Shown here: positions 8,816 through 19,190 of the stretch, one piece after another | How the letters are laid out: each line of letters begins with the position of its first letter | Numbering within the stretch: the first letter of the stretch is position 1 | Assembly: GCF_021155775.2 (NCBI RefSeq) | Contig: NC_060236.1 | Span: forward strand, 12,941,087 to 13,005,086 | Length of the DNA stretch: 64,000 nucleotides | Source: Neodiprion pinetum | Lineage: Eukaryota; Arthropoda; Insecta; Hymenoptera; Diprionidae | Reading direction: 5' to 3' | The notes under the pieces: generated by a model | Seen by the model: only the letters and a program-made list of their open reading frames with translations | The model's database searches: none | Told to the model about the DNA's origin: nothing | Position numbers and translations under genes: made by a program

Positions 8816-11451
8816 CCGGGACAATCTCTTAAAACTATACATACAATGCGCATGCGCCAAATAATTCTATCTCATTGATCGGTGAAATCGCCCCGCGGCG
8901 ATGTTTTCGTCTGCTGAGCAGGGGGCCAACGTACACGAAATGAGACAAGACTCAAGAGCTGTGAATTTCTCGCGCATAAAACCGCGGATTGAGGTCATGT
9001 TCCTGTTTATTTTTAAGTAGCGTGAATTGTCTCAGAAGAATAGCATCGTTCAGTAATACCGTGGTCAATATCGGAAAATATTCAACCGACGCAAATATCA
9101 AATGATATAGAAATTGGATGTTATTTATTAAAAGAAAAAATCTGAGATTCAATGTGATATGTCATTAACAAGTGGGAGTCTGGACAAACAGAGGTAGGTA
9201 GGTGAAAAAAACGTTCATTGTGAACAGATTCTTTACTCACATAAAATTAAAAATGCGTCTCATTAACGATTTATGTTTTGTGCATTTTATTGGAAATTAG
9301 TTGTATCCAAAAATACCAAAAGATCCTGTCTGATAATAATAGCATCAAATATTTTTGGGTACGGAATAATTCATTGTCACAGCGGGACTGAATTTGCCGG
9401 GCATGGAAGCATGTAGGTAAATTTCTAATTACGTGATCTTTGACTATTACAATATTTTAAAATGGATTCAATGATGAAATTCATTTTTTTCTGCATACTC
9501 GAAGTTTAAACTTTGATTAACACAAAGAAAATTATGCCTTACCTGATGGTCAAAACGTTTAGGTGGCAATGATCCTGGTTTCTTGAGCGGTGCAATCATT
9601 ATAACCATCGAACCTGGTTGTTCCGTCAGACATCGGGTGCCAGAGTGAATTTCATCAGGTCATCGCCACCTTCCTAACATCAGTTGGGTAAAATTGAAGA
9701 GCGGGATCTACTACAGATCATAATGGCTGATTATCCCATCATTTTACTTTGATCGAGCCAATAGCAATCAGTTTGTTACTTAACCGTTGCCGCCAATTCA
9801 TTCTACCGAGGAATCATCCTGTGCACCATTGTAATTCAAGCATTATTATCGACCAGCATTGTTTTTTAAACTTTATACCATTTAATTTGGTATCTCATTT
9901 CAAAGCTTACTCTTACTTCCTTTGGCATTGAATTCAGGTAAATAGTTTTACAAGTCCTCAATTAGATTGTAGGGTTGAATTTTGCTAGGCAAACTGAATC
10001 AATCTAAATCTAGAATTGTTAAATAACTTCAGTTGAAAATCTCTTTAAATTCAATCTTAGTTGACCGTGTCATCTGGCTAGCTGGTTGCACGATAACTTA
10101 AAACCAAATTTAATTTTACACTCTTTAAAGGGTCCTACGTTAAGACTGAAAGCTTGCGAATCTCCATTTACCGCAATTATTTCTGAGTTTCATGTTAGCA
10201 TTGTCTGGAGCAAGAAAAATCTCATTTTGAGATTGGAAATAGAACCTGAAACGCAGAAGTTATTCAGTAGCACGAATCGAAAACCAAGAATTGTATAATG
10301 GTTCCTGTAACAAAGGGACTCTTTCCAAATATCCTTGTTACAAGGTGATGTTCGGAGGACTATGAACAAGATATTGCATCGGACTACATTATTTAGAAAA
10401 AATCTTCATGAACTTCGTTGAAAATTAGATATTCATTTATTTTGATGGAACATGGGACACAATCTTGAATCCGATAAGACAATATCCTCGTAACAATGTT
10501 GTGACATTACGCTAAAACATGATTGTCCTTGAAGCTATTTGTGACGTTAAGGCGCATTTTGAGAAAGTTGATTTTCAACTTGTGTCACAGGCTGTGATCT
10601 ACGTTCCTGAGTTCTGGGCTTCCGATTAGATTTTCTTTGTTTCGAACCGTACTAACATGAAATACAGAAATCATTTTCATAAATCTAATATTACTTGAAT
10701 TTTTAATTTGAGCATTAGGTTCCCTTCATTTATTCAATCGAACATCATTGAAAATTTGCGAAATGAACTCTGATGATCATTGGAAAATTTTTAATTGTGG
10801 TAGCAATAATTTATTGATCGGAAAAAATACATTGACTATCGACTATTTGTAAATTTTGTTGAACTGTTTTCGAGAAAAAAAAGATTCACAGTTCTGTTAC
10901 AGATAGTAAGATATTTAAATTTCTTGAACGCTCGGTTTAATGTCTCATTTTCACAAGTGATAAAATTCAATATTACCGCCTGAAATCAAAAGAGAGTGAG
11001 AAAGTTTCTTGGTTGCTTGAAAGTGGTGATGATCTTTGTAGGTGTGATAAATTGAATAGGCAGATGGATAAAAGTAAATATTGGAGATGTAATTATTTTG
11101 GCCGTATCACCTGTTGATAGAAAAAAATTTCATTGTTTTTTCTGATGTACGAAATAATAAAAGTGATCCAATAAAGTTTTTCCACCTACCTGCTGCGGTT
11201 CTTCTAAGCACCTAACATTTAAACAAATTTCTCATTTCAGTCGAATAAAGTCAATTTTCCAAGAGCATTAGCATCAACTTTCCGAGTCACTACCTCGACT
11301 GTTTGAGATTCTAACCTCAAAAATTCGCATGAACTACATCGCCGCCAGAAACAGAGTTTGACAGCTGAAACTCGGAGTGGCCAGCCTGCCCGAGCAGCCG
11401 ATAAAACTCGCGCATGCGCATTCTATGTATAGTTTCAAGAGATTATCCCGG
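8816..11451. mobile_element. 2.6-kb TIR DNA transposon with TA target duplication, inserted in Copia
   Basis: The ends are terminal inverted repeats of at least 42 bp (8816-8857 and 11410-11451) that match at 39 of 42 positions. They start CCGGGA(C/T)AATCTCTT and end in the palindrome GCGCATGCGC. TA flanks both sides (8814-8815 and 11452-11453). Removing the element and one TA brings the Copia integrase tail and reverse transcriptase into one frame, which confirms the boundaries. The interior has no ORF over about 80 codons and no transposase motif, so it is non-autonomous or fully decayed. TA duplication fits Tc1/mariner-like or ISL2EU-like elements; the superfamily is unresolved. Confidence 0.8.
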
Positions 11452-11453
11452 TA

Positions 11454-12951
11454 TACAGTTTGTGTTCACTGTATGCTCTTTATATCTTTCCGGTCTCTTT
11501 TTTTCGCGCGCTGATCTTCTTATAGAATTTGTCAAATCATCATTTTTATACGTTTCACTCGATTCAGATTTCTCATCTATATTTTTCTCATTGGTTATTA
11601 CATTTTCATTTGTTTTGCTCAATTCATGTTTATTATTCATATTTTCTTCAGACTAATTTTCGCTTCGGTCATCAGCTTTGAAACCTACTAATTCTTGTTC
11701 GCATTCTACAATTTCAACATGCCTTGCTATAGTCATTTTACTATTTATTAAAACCCTGTATCCAACATTATCGTATCCGACTAGTATGCCTAAATCCGCC
11801 TTTCTGTCCCATTTTGAATCTCGTTATATTTCTGGTACTCTTATCAATACTTTGCTCCCGTACAATCTCAAATGGTTAATGTTTGGTTTTTTTTTCAAAT
11901 AATATCTCAAACGGAGTTTTCCTTTCCACCGTATTCGCGATAACTCTATTTTTCAGGTACGCTGCCGTCTTAACTACTTCTGGCCAATATTTTCTATCTA
12001 GATTCGAATCCCGTAATAAACATCTTGCTGAGTCCATAACAGTCCATCATACTGCTCGGCCGTTCCATTTAACTCATGCACGTACGGGGGGCATGGTTCT
12101 ATAATAATTCCCTTTTCAGTAGCTATATTATGAATTTCTTCGTTTATATACTCGCGTCCATTATAGCATCTCAGTTTTTTTTATCTTTTTTCCAATCATA
12201 TTTTGCGATTTTCTTCATATAGTCTCTAAAACAATTGTATACAGCGTCTTTCGTTTTTATCGTGTAGATCATTTCACATTTACTATAGTCATCGATGAAT
12301 GTCAAAAAATATTTTGATCCATAAAATCCGGTAGTTTTATGAGGCCCATTTAAATCCGTATGAATTAATTCTAAAATCTCGTTTGATCTACTTCTTGTAT
12401 TCTTAAAGGGTAAATTATGCATCTTACTTTGTATGCACGTTCCGCATTTTAAATATACTAGGTTCCAAATTTTCCGGTATTCCACCGACTCACTTTTCTT
12501 TACTCATCGTATTCAAGTATTTGAAATCAGCATGACCCAATAATCTGTGAAATTTTTCTTCATGGTTAATTTTGTCAACGTTTCCTGGACATTTATTTAT
12601 ATTATCAATATCACTCCTCATTTTATATAAACCGTTTTCTTTGAATGCAATTCCAATTAAATCTCCTATTCTATTATAAATTTTCGAAGTTTATCCAATC
12701 GAAATAACTTTATTTTCATTTGTAATTTTTGCGAAGCTAAGCAAATTTTTATCCATCTCTTTCACGTAGAAAACATTCGGAATTATAATTCCCTTTCTTA
12801 CACCATCAACAATTAAATACGTCAATATCTTTCCTACTTTGGGTCCCTTTAAAGTTCTACCATCGGCTACTTTGACTTTGATTGGATTTTTTACGATTAC
12901 TGATTCGTTAAAGAATAGTTAATCTATATAAAATATTTCTTACAAAACAGT
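11454..12951 (-). pseudogene. Copia GAG-pre-integrase, integrase and linker, broken frames
   Basis: The minus strand first reads a post-protease segment with VKVADGRTLKGPKVGKILTY (near 12870), then a KNLLSFAKITN block. Next comes an H-R-L-L-G-H-A-D zinc-type motif near 12540 and the C-G-T-C motif with IHTDLNGP and FIDDYSK (catalytic Asp region, ORF 12171-12485). Then follow the NGREY and integrase Glu region near 12100, and a C-terminal LGILVGYDN block. The linker RRSAREKKRPERY (11443-11640) normally precedes reverse transcriptase. Several stops and shifts break the frame, for example after the lysine run at 12171. Integrase would join element DNA to the host genome; here it is not functional. 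Confidence 0.8.
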
Positions 12952-13767
12952 TCGTGGCATAACCAAGCGCAACGGCGTAATTGACGGACAGCAACGTCAG
13001 CGTCTCCGCGGCCGCCAGATCCCGGATGTAATCAACACCGGGATGAGGCGATCGCGAGATCACGTGCTTCGAGGATGACTGTCGCGAGGCGAGCCTTTGT
13101 TCTAAAATTGTGAATTTAGCGAAAACTCCGAATTGTAAATTCAGCGAAAACCTCGCTCGCCGCCCGACGCTCCAAGGGGTGTCGGACGAGCGAGCGAAGT
13201 CAGTCCCCGTTAGAGACAGCTAAGAACGACATCTATGGAACCCGGCTCCTTCAGGGCAGTTGTGTGAAGAGTATCAGACTTAGAATCACCGACGATTAGA
13301 GTGGGAACCCCTCTAATTCTACAAGCGGTATTCCAAAGCATTTCGCGTCGCGGCGTTAGTCCTTGAAGTAGTAATAAGTGTTGAACCTCGAGCCACGAAC
13401 TTAATCAAGTTGTGTAGTTATAAGAATAGTGATAATTGAGAGAGAGTGAGAATTCGGAGTAGAAACCACCAAAAGAGTGAGTAGATGTATGAACGAGAAC
13501 AACTAGGTTAAGAACATTTATGTAAGCTTCCTCGTCTTAGATATTTCACCCGCTGCTTTCGCTTGCTATTTTCAGTTGCATTTGATTCATTAAAACTTGA
13601 TCCCGTAGTAAACATTCTATCACATTAATATGATTGAATCTTCCAAACCTATTCCCGGGATCGCCCTGTAGAGGACGATCACCTCCCGACCCACCAAAAA
13701 AATAAGAATAAACCTCCACGAATACCTAGAGGGTTAAGTCGTCGCGTGCGAGACCGCTCCGCCCGTG
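12952..13767. mobile_element. 816-bp insertion in Copia with ACAGT target duplication
   Basis: ACAGT occurs on both sides (12947-12951 and 13768-13772). Dropping the insert plus one copy restores a plausible Copia frame from the protease active site to the following block. On the minus strand the insert starts near TGTCACGGGCGGAG, which looks like an LTR start, and a 5-bp duplication suits an LTR element, so a solo LTR is the best guess. A strict TG...CA end is not clean. The insert contains a duplicated motif GTAAATTCAGCGAAAAC / GTGAATTTAGCGAAAAC (13110-13155) and AATAAG/AATAAA-like signals near 13700-13715. No protein is encoded. Confidence 0.6.
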
Positions 13768-14591
13768 ACAGTATCATCATTTATGATATGGTCGAAACAC
13801 CCGCTATCTAGTATCCAATCAATTCTATTTTTATCGCAATCATACGCAACTACCTTTCTTTCTTGTACGTCGCTACGCTCTACCTGCGTGAAGAATGATC
13901 CGTTCTCGTATTCGTCGTTGTAAGCATGGTGCGCTGCTCCGCCGGTGGGTGATTGACGGCTCCTACCTCGACCTCTACCGAAACCTCGTCTGCCGCGTCC
14001 CCCTCGTCCTCGGAACTGCTGTTGCTGTTGTGGTTGTTGGCAGGCACCTTCTTGCCTTGGAGTACCCCCTCCACCTCTGCTGCTGCTGTGTCCAGCCTGT
14101 CTGTTCCAGCAATCTTTTCTCACGTGTCCTGGCTTTCCGCACTCGTAACACGTACCGTTGTTTTCGTTTTCAAATGCACTAATTTTTTTCTCATTTGAAT
14201 CACTTTGGCTTTTTATTTTCCACATGCTTATTTTATTTTTCACAAACTCGCAATTTTTATCACTATCTTTCAGTGCATCTATTTGATCTCCGATATAATT
14301 ATATGAATCCGGCAATGTCTCAAACATGTAATCTAATTTTTCACGTTCATCAACTCGTCCTCCAGCGCTTTTTAGTTTATTGATTAACCTCTCAAAATCA
14401 TTAAAAAATGTACTCGAGTCGTCATAGTCCTTGAGCTTCAATTTATCCAATCTGCTTCTTAAACACATCAGTAATTCTGAGGATTCTTTTAGGTATAACT
14501 GGTCGAATTTATTCATAATTTTATACGCTGAGTCTTCACCTTTGACAAACTCTAATTGTTCGTCTGTGTTACTACAATATATGTCGTTCAT
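13768..14591 (-). CDS. Copia gag C-terminal half (capsid, zinc knuckle) and protease start
   Basis: This frame of about 275 codons runs on the minus strand from ATG at 14591. Residues 1-150 match the Copia gag helical region (LRSRLDKLKLKDYDD, NDFERLINKLKSAGG, ETLPDSYNYIGDQI). Near residue 155 there is a CCHC zinc knuckle, CYECGKPGHVRKDC, followed by an R/G/Q-rich basic tail typical of nucleocapsid. Near residue 265, DWILDSGCFDHI is the aspartic protease active site (D-S-G). The frame then runs into the 816-bp insertion. The protein would package element RNA and start polyprotein processing. Being uninterrupted, this is the best-preserved Copia segment. Confidence 0.85.
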
Positions 14592-14917
14592 TGCCTTTAA
14601 ATTTGTCGTCTTTCATTCGGCCTGATTTTTATTTTCGGCTCTTTCACGTGTTGCTGTGTCGTCACACTCTTTTCATTCCAAGTACAATAGAATTCTTCGT
14701 TTCCATAGGCTGTAATTTTTTCCATTGAAAATCTTGAATTTCAATTTACTTTCTTTCGACATTTTTTCTGTAACTCTTTCACTTTTATTTTCTTCAGAAA
14801 TTAACTGTTCCAAAATCAGCGCTTTTTCTATCTCTTGGATCAATAGCTTTTTCACAAACTTCCCGAATTTTCTAAATTTTTCCGGATCAACGTTTTGACC
14901 TTTTACTGAAACGTTTT
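14592..14917 (-). pseudogene. Copia gag N-terminal part
   Basis: The minus frame contains EKFRKFGKFVKK, then KFKIFNGKNYSLWKRRILLYLE, the F-x-G-x-N-Y-x-x-W motif that opens Copia gag. The frame then passes through a shift near 14590 into the next gag ORF. The apparent ATG of the ORF (near 14936) lies inside the solo-LTR-like insertion, so the true gag start has been displaced or lost. Confidence 0.75.
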
Positions 14918-15171
14918 TGTGGCGGACACCCGCCACTGGCGAAAAAAACCGTTAAAATATTTTCATTCCCAACTAGCCTTCGAGTGTCCAGGCCTCGCCT
15001 CGCTAGCCGAGGGCTAAGGGTTTGACCGCGCCGGAAATTTCCCTACATGTGGCATTTTTGGTGCGACGCGACACTGTGGCCTCGACTCGGGGGCGAGCCT
15101 GCACTTTTTTTTTACCCCAGTCTTCGCCGCGCTCTTGGCACATAAAGTACTAACCTACCGACAGCCCCACA
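14918..15171 (+). mobile_element. Solo-LTR-like element (family shared with 27633-28065), in Copia leader
   Basis: It begins TGTGGCGGACAYCC and ends CGACAGCCCCACA, giving TG...CA ends. It shares long blocks with 27633-28065, including CTAGCCGAG, TTTCCCTACATGTGGCATTT and GCCTCGACTCGGGGGCGAG. This copy is about 180 bp shorter, with a deletion before the 3' end. No clean target duplication is visible (GTTTT versus ATTTG). It separates the Copia leader from gag. Confidence 0.6.
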
Positions 15172-15399
15172 ATTTGTCTTTTACAGCTCAATGTTATGTC
15201 CGGTCTTACAACATTCGATAAAAATTATATCCACGCTTCGTATTAATTGTTTCAACCCTCTGAAGTAATTGTCAGGTATATTGTATTAAATAAAAACACT
15301 ACAGTTTTCTTCATTCGAATTTCTCACTGATTCGTCGATATCACTTTGTCTCAAAAAATTACCAACACGTGGCCACATAACCTACAATGCAACAACCAC

Positions 15400-15411
15400 G
15401 CTCTGCTACCA
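15400..15411 (-). promoter_or_regulatory. Copia primer binding site
   Basis: The minus strand reads TGGTAGCAGAGC directly after the LTR end. This is the familiar TGGTA-CAGAGC type used by Copia elements, which prime from initiator methionine tRNA. Its position confirms the LTR boundary and strand. Confidence 0.75.
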
Positions 15412-15729
15412 TGTGAAACTAATTTGAGGTTTTCTGGGTCAAAATTAATACATGAAACACTTCATTGATATTCACCTTTCACTTTAGTATTACATTTATT
15501 CACTTTACATAGCTGATTACAGTTGTATCCATGAATAAGTGTGACGCTATACAATCGGCCTCGTGCCAAGCTTATCGGCATCCATATTCCCTTTACGTCT
15601 GCTTCCCATACGTCGCGCTCTGACTTACATCGCTCTCTCTTTCTACTCACATGTATTGCGCTGCTCGGTACGCATGCTCACTCATACAGTCACACACTCT
15701 AAATATGCATGAATCCACATTTCTCAACA
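15412..15729 (-). repeat. Copia 5' LTR
   Basis: On the minus strand it runs from TGTTGAGAAATGTGG (15729) to TTTCACA (15412), 318 bp, with TG...CA ends and an immediately following primer binding site. A TATTTAG sequence lies near its start and AATAAATG near 15497, possible promoter and poly(A) signals. The partner 3' LTR is absent from the window. Confidence 0.7.
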
Positions 15730-16845
15730 GATATCAAGAATATATCACTAAAAATTTGACTTCCATTTCCGGTTTGGATGTGAGTGGCAGGTGTGAGAAG
15801 GAGTGTAAGTGGAAAGGCTGAAATTTGCAGGATAGCAAAGGTGAGGAGGAAAGGAAATAGGGCAGAGAAGAAGCGAAGAAGATCAGGACGGGCAGACGGG
15901 TGAAGGGAATAGGGAGGCAGGAACAGAAGGGACGGACATGTGAGGAAAGGGTGAGAGTTTTGAGGTTAGTTGGAGAGACCTGGCGGACGGCAGGGGGGAA
16001 AGATAATATAGAAGAATAGGCGGTGACATCTAGAGAGTAGGAAGGGGGATAGAGCAGAGACAGAGAGGCGGCAGGCAGATAAGGTAGGAGGCGGTGGCGA
16101 AGCGAAAGAGTATGAGTAACGTGGGTGGCCAGAAAGAAGGGGCGAAAAGAGTAGAGGAGGAAAAAAGTAAAGGTAGGCCGGGTGCAGTAGCATTGATAGG
16201 GAGGGATAGGAGTCTCAGCCTGTGATCGGCGACGACGGTGATAGATTTATGGAAGAGAAAGCGGGAGGAGGTAGGGAAAAAAGGGGAGGAGGATGCAGAT
16301 GAGATACAGGAAAGAGAAAGAGTATTTGGGAAAAGCAGGAAAGTTCACCGGTCGCCGGAAGGCAAAGCAGGGGCGGAAGGGAAGGAAGAGGAAGAGAGTA
16401 TACAGGATATGCTAAGGTTAATTGGGGGGGAGTGAAAGATAGGGTTAGAGGAGGTCAAAGGGCAGGGAAGGGGGCTTAGGGAAGAAATAGAAAAGATTAA
16501 AGGGGAAATGACTAGAAGGGAAGAGCAATAGGACGCAGAGAGGGGGGAGATGAAGAAAACAATAAGGGACGTAGGTAAAAGATTAGAAGAGGTAGAAGAT
16601 CGGAGAGGGGGGAGATGGAAAGGGTGAAGGAAAGGCTGGCAGAATTAGAAAAGAAGAGTGGAAGGCGGGGGGAGAGACAGGGACAGGGTAATGCGCAAGT
16701 GGCGCAGGTAACAATAGATAGGTTAAAAGAAATGGAGTGGGCCATAGAGAGGAAAGAAAGGGTAGAAAGAAGGGGAACTATAGTATTGAGAGAAGCGAGA
16801 ATAGAGAAGGGAGGGGAAAAGGAAGGGTTGAAAAAGCTTATGTAG

Positions 16846-17403
16846 GTGATAGGGGTAGAGGTCGAGGTAAAGGATATAAAGGAGGTAGGCGCGAAAAAGG
16901 GGGGAGAAAAGGGGATATGGATAGCAAGGCTATGGAACAGGGAGCAAAAGAGGCAGGTAATGGAAAGGAAAAGCCTTCTTAGAGGAAGGGAGGAAAGAAT
17001 AGAGGAGGATCTCACCTGGGCAGAGAGAAGAATGAAGTGGAATTTAAGGGTGATAGCAGCTATTGAGGAGGGAAGGGGAAACAGCGTAAGAATAGGGTAT
17101 GCAAAGATTTGGATAGAAGGAAAAATGTGTAAGTGGGATGAGATAGGAGAGGTGCTTAGGGACGGTGCATGGAGAGAGAGGGAAAAGGGGCAAAGGGAGG
17201 GGAGGGGAAAAGCAGAGGAAGGTGATAGGGATAGGACAACAAGCGAGGAAAGGCAAAAGGGAGGTATAGAGGCACAGGTCGGGGGAAGTAGGGAAAGGCA
17301 GTCGGGGGAATGGGTAGTGGGGAGGGGCAGAGGCGGGGGGTGCGGGACAGAAGGAGAAGAGAGAGGCGCGTGGGTGAGACGGAAAGGGAGGGTTGGAAAG
17401 TAG
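16846..17403 (+). pseudogene. ORF1-like gag region of the non-LTR element
   Basis: The longest open segment is 185 codons, rich in R, E, G and K. It reads like a coiled-coil nucleic-acid-binding ORF1 with blocks such as WIARLWNREQKRQVMERKS and LRGREERIEEDLTWAERRM, followed by RVGYAKIWIEGKMCKWDEI-type sequence. Neighbouring frames (16238-16435, 16615-16845) carry further coiled-coil-like pieces, so the original ORF1 began upstream and is shifted. It ends in TAG just where the endonuclease frame starts. Confidence 0.55.
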
Positions 17404-17935
17404 TATTCTGGAATGTGGCGGGGCTTGCGAGAAAGTACGAGGATTTTTAAAGGGGTTTAAGGAAGTGGGATGTAATATTTTCAATGAAGACATGAATAGA
17501 GAAGAAGGGGTGGGAAAGGATGAGGAATAAGTTGCCGGCAGAGTATGAATGGGAAGTGCATTATGCGGTCAAAAGAAATAGGAAGGGAAGAGCAATAGGC
17601 GGAATGCTATCAGAGGTAAGAAAGGAGATAGTAAGCGGGGTGGGAGGGAGAGAAGAGGTAAAAGAGGGGATGATAATAAGAAAAATAAGTGTATGGGGGG
17701 AAAAATGGCTAGTCATAGGAATATACGTAAATGGGGATCTAAAAGAGAAGATAGGGAAATTGAAGGAGCGGGCAGAAGAGGCAGATGGAGGAACAAAAGT
17801 GATAGTAAGAGGCGATTTCAATGCAAGGACAGGGCAGAAGGGGGGAGGATGCTGGGAAGAAGGAGAGGAGGAGAGTAGGAGTAGGAAATCAAAGAACAGG
17901 AAAATAAACTCAGAAGGTTAGCAGCTAGTGCAATT
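17390..17935 (+). pseudogene. Apurinic-type endonuclease domain of the non-LTR element
   Basis: The frame reads VVFWNVAGLARKYEDF near 17400, then WDVIFSMKTWIEKKGWE, then (ORF 17520-17921) RKGRAIGGMLSEVRKE, LVIGIYVNGDL and IVRGDFNARTGQKGG. The N-V-A-G-L, E/K-T-W and G-D-F-N-A-R-T-G motifs are the metal- and phosphate-binding blocks of the exonuclease-endonuclease-phosphatase fold. In the expected E-T-W motif, glutamate is replaced by lysine. In-frame stops occur after EDF and near 17920. The nuclease would nick the target for primed reverse transcription. Confidence 0.75.
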
Positions 17936-17961
17936 TTTGGAAGAGACAGGACGGGAGCCAG

Positions 17962-19190
17962 ATCAAGCTGGAACCGCCACATTCGAAAATCGAAAAATTT
18001 CCTATAGAATAATTAAGGGCTAATTAGAGGCTAATTAAATGCTCTATTTTCGAATTAAATGCTCCGCGTTTTTAAAAGAAACCTGTAGCGGTGCCAGCTT
18101 GACATAAACCTAGAATCGCCATACCGAAAAAAAACGGAAAACAAGTGAAATTTCGGAAAAGTGTTAGGGTCATAACTAAAGGCTAATTTAAGGCTCTTGG
18201 AATTGCTCATCTTCGAATTAATTGCTCGGCGTTTTTTTAAAAAAAACCTGTGGCGGTGCCAGCTCGAGATAAACCCGACTTAAAAAAAAACGGGAACGAG
18301 GTCAAATTTCGAAAAAGTGTGAGGGCCATAATCAAAGGCTAATTAAAGGCTCCCGGAAAACCACCCGCTCGAATTAAATGCTCCACCCCCGAGGGGTGGA
18401 AACCACCAAAAAATTAGAAAAATCCGTGTAACTCTCGGACGCAACAACTTACAGAGTTCGTACGCACGTCAAAATTACTCCAGAATTGAAGGCTCGCGGA
18501 AAACCACCCGCTCGAATTAACTGCTCCACCCCCGGGGGTGGAAAGCACCAAAAAACTAGAAAAATCCGTGTAACTCTCGGACGCAACAACTTACAGAGTT
18601 CGTACGCACGTCAAAATTACTCCAGAATTAAAGGCTCTTGGAATTCCTTATCTTTAAATTAATTGCTCGGCGTTTTTTAAAAAAAACCTCTGGCGGTGCC
18701 AGCTCGAGATAAACCAGACTTAAAAAAAACGGGAACGAGGTCAAATTTCGAAAAAGTGTAAGGATTATAATTAAAGGCTAATTAAAGGCTCCCAGAAAAC
18801 CACCCGCTCGAATTAAGTGCTCCACCCCCGAGGGGTGGAAACCACCAAAAAACTAGAAAAATCCGTGTAACTCTAGGACGAAACAACTTACAGAGTTCGT
18901 ACGAGTGTTAAAATTACTCCAGAATTAGAGGCTCGCGGAAAACCACCCGCTCGAATTAAGTGCTCCACCCCCGAGGGGTGGAAACCACCAAATAACTAGA
19001 AAAATCCGTGTAACTCTTGGACGCAACAACTTACAGAGTTCGTCCGAATGTTAAAATTACTCCAGAATTAAAGGCTCCTGGAAAACCACCCGCTCGAATT
19101 AAGTGCTCCACCCCCGAGGGGTGGAAACCACCCAAAAACTAGAAAAATCGGTGTTACTCTTGGACGGATTAAGTTAGATGGTCTTTGGAG
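17962..19190 (+). repeat. Left foldback arm: terminal module plus ~142-bp hairpin units
   Basis: After a unique terminal module (17962-18130) come units containing TGCTCCACCCCCGAGGGGTGG, GAAAAATCCGTGTAACTC, GGACGCAACAACTTACAG and AAATTACTCCAGAATT. The CCACCCC-CGA-GGGGTGG hairpin recurs near 18383, 18525, 18823, 18965 and 19107, mostly 142 bp apart. A second module (GCCAGCTCGAGATAAAC, GGGAACGAGGTCAAATTTC) recurs near 18100, 18260 and 18700. The unit order is mirrored in the right arm. Confidence 0.85.

Larger units (their letters stand above)
8515..15729 (-). mobile_element. Copia-type LTR retrotransposon, 3'-truncated, with three nested insertions
   Basis: Read on the minus strand, the order is 5' LTR (15729-15412), primer binding site, leader, gag with zinc knuckle, protease, integrase and the start of reverse transcriptase. 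That order, with integrase before reverse transcriptase, is diagnostic of Ty1/Copia. The element stops inside the reverse transcriptase near 8515, so the rest of RT, RNase H and the 3' LTR are missing. It is interrupted by a solo-LTR-like element (14918-15171), an 816-bp insertion (12952-13767) and a DNA transposon (8816-11451). Frames contain several stops and shifts, so it is inactive. Confidence 0.85.
15730..17961 (+). mobile_element. Non-LTR retrotransposon fragment with extreme purine bias
   Basis: From about 15780 the plus strand is overwhelmingly A and G. Broken ORF1-like frames are followed by an apurinic-endonuclease-like domain, and the element is cut off before any reverse transcriptase by the foldback element at 17962. 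The order ORF1 then endonuclease fits the Jockey/I/R1 type of non-LTR elements. The purine bias makes spurious long ORFs on the minus strand (proline-, serine- and leucine-rich), which I ignore. Confidence 0.7.

Noticed and set aside
13895..14198. Plus ORFs over the Copia gag region
   Set aside because: Antisense of the zinc-knuckle and R/G-rich gag tail, which has clear motifs on the minus strand.
16512..17015. 167-codon minus ORF rich in S, P, L and F
   Set aside because: Shadow of the purine-rich non-LTR coding strand; low-complexity composition.
17044..17493. 149-codon minus proline-rich ORF
   Set aside because: Same cause: antisense of the purine-rich element.
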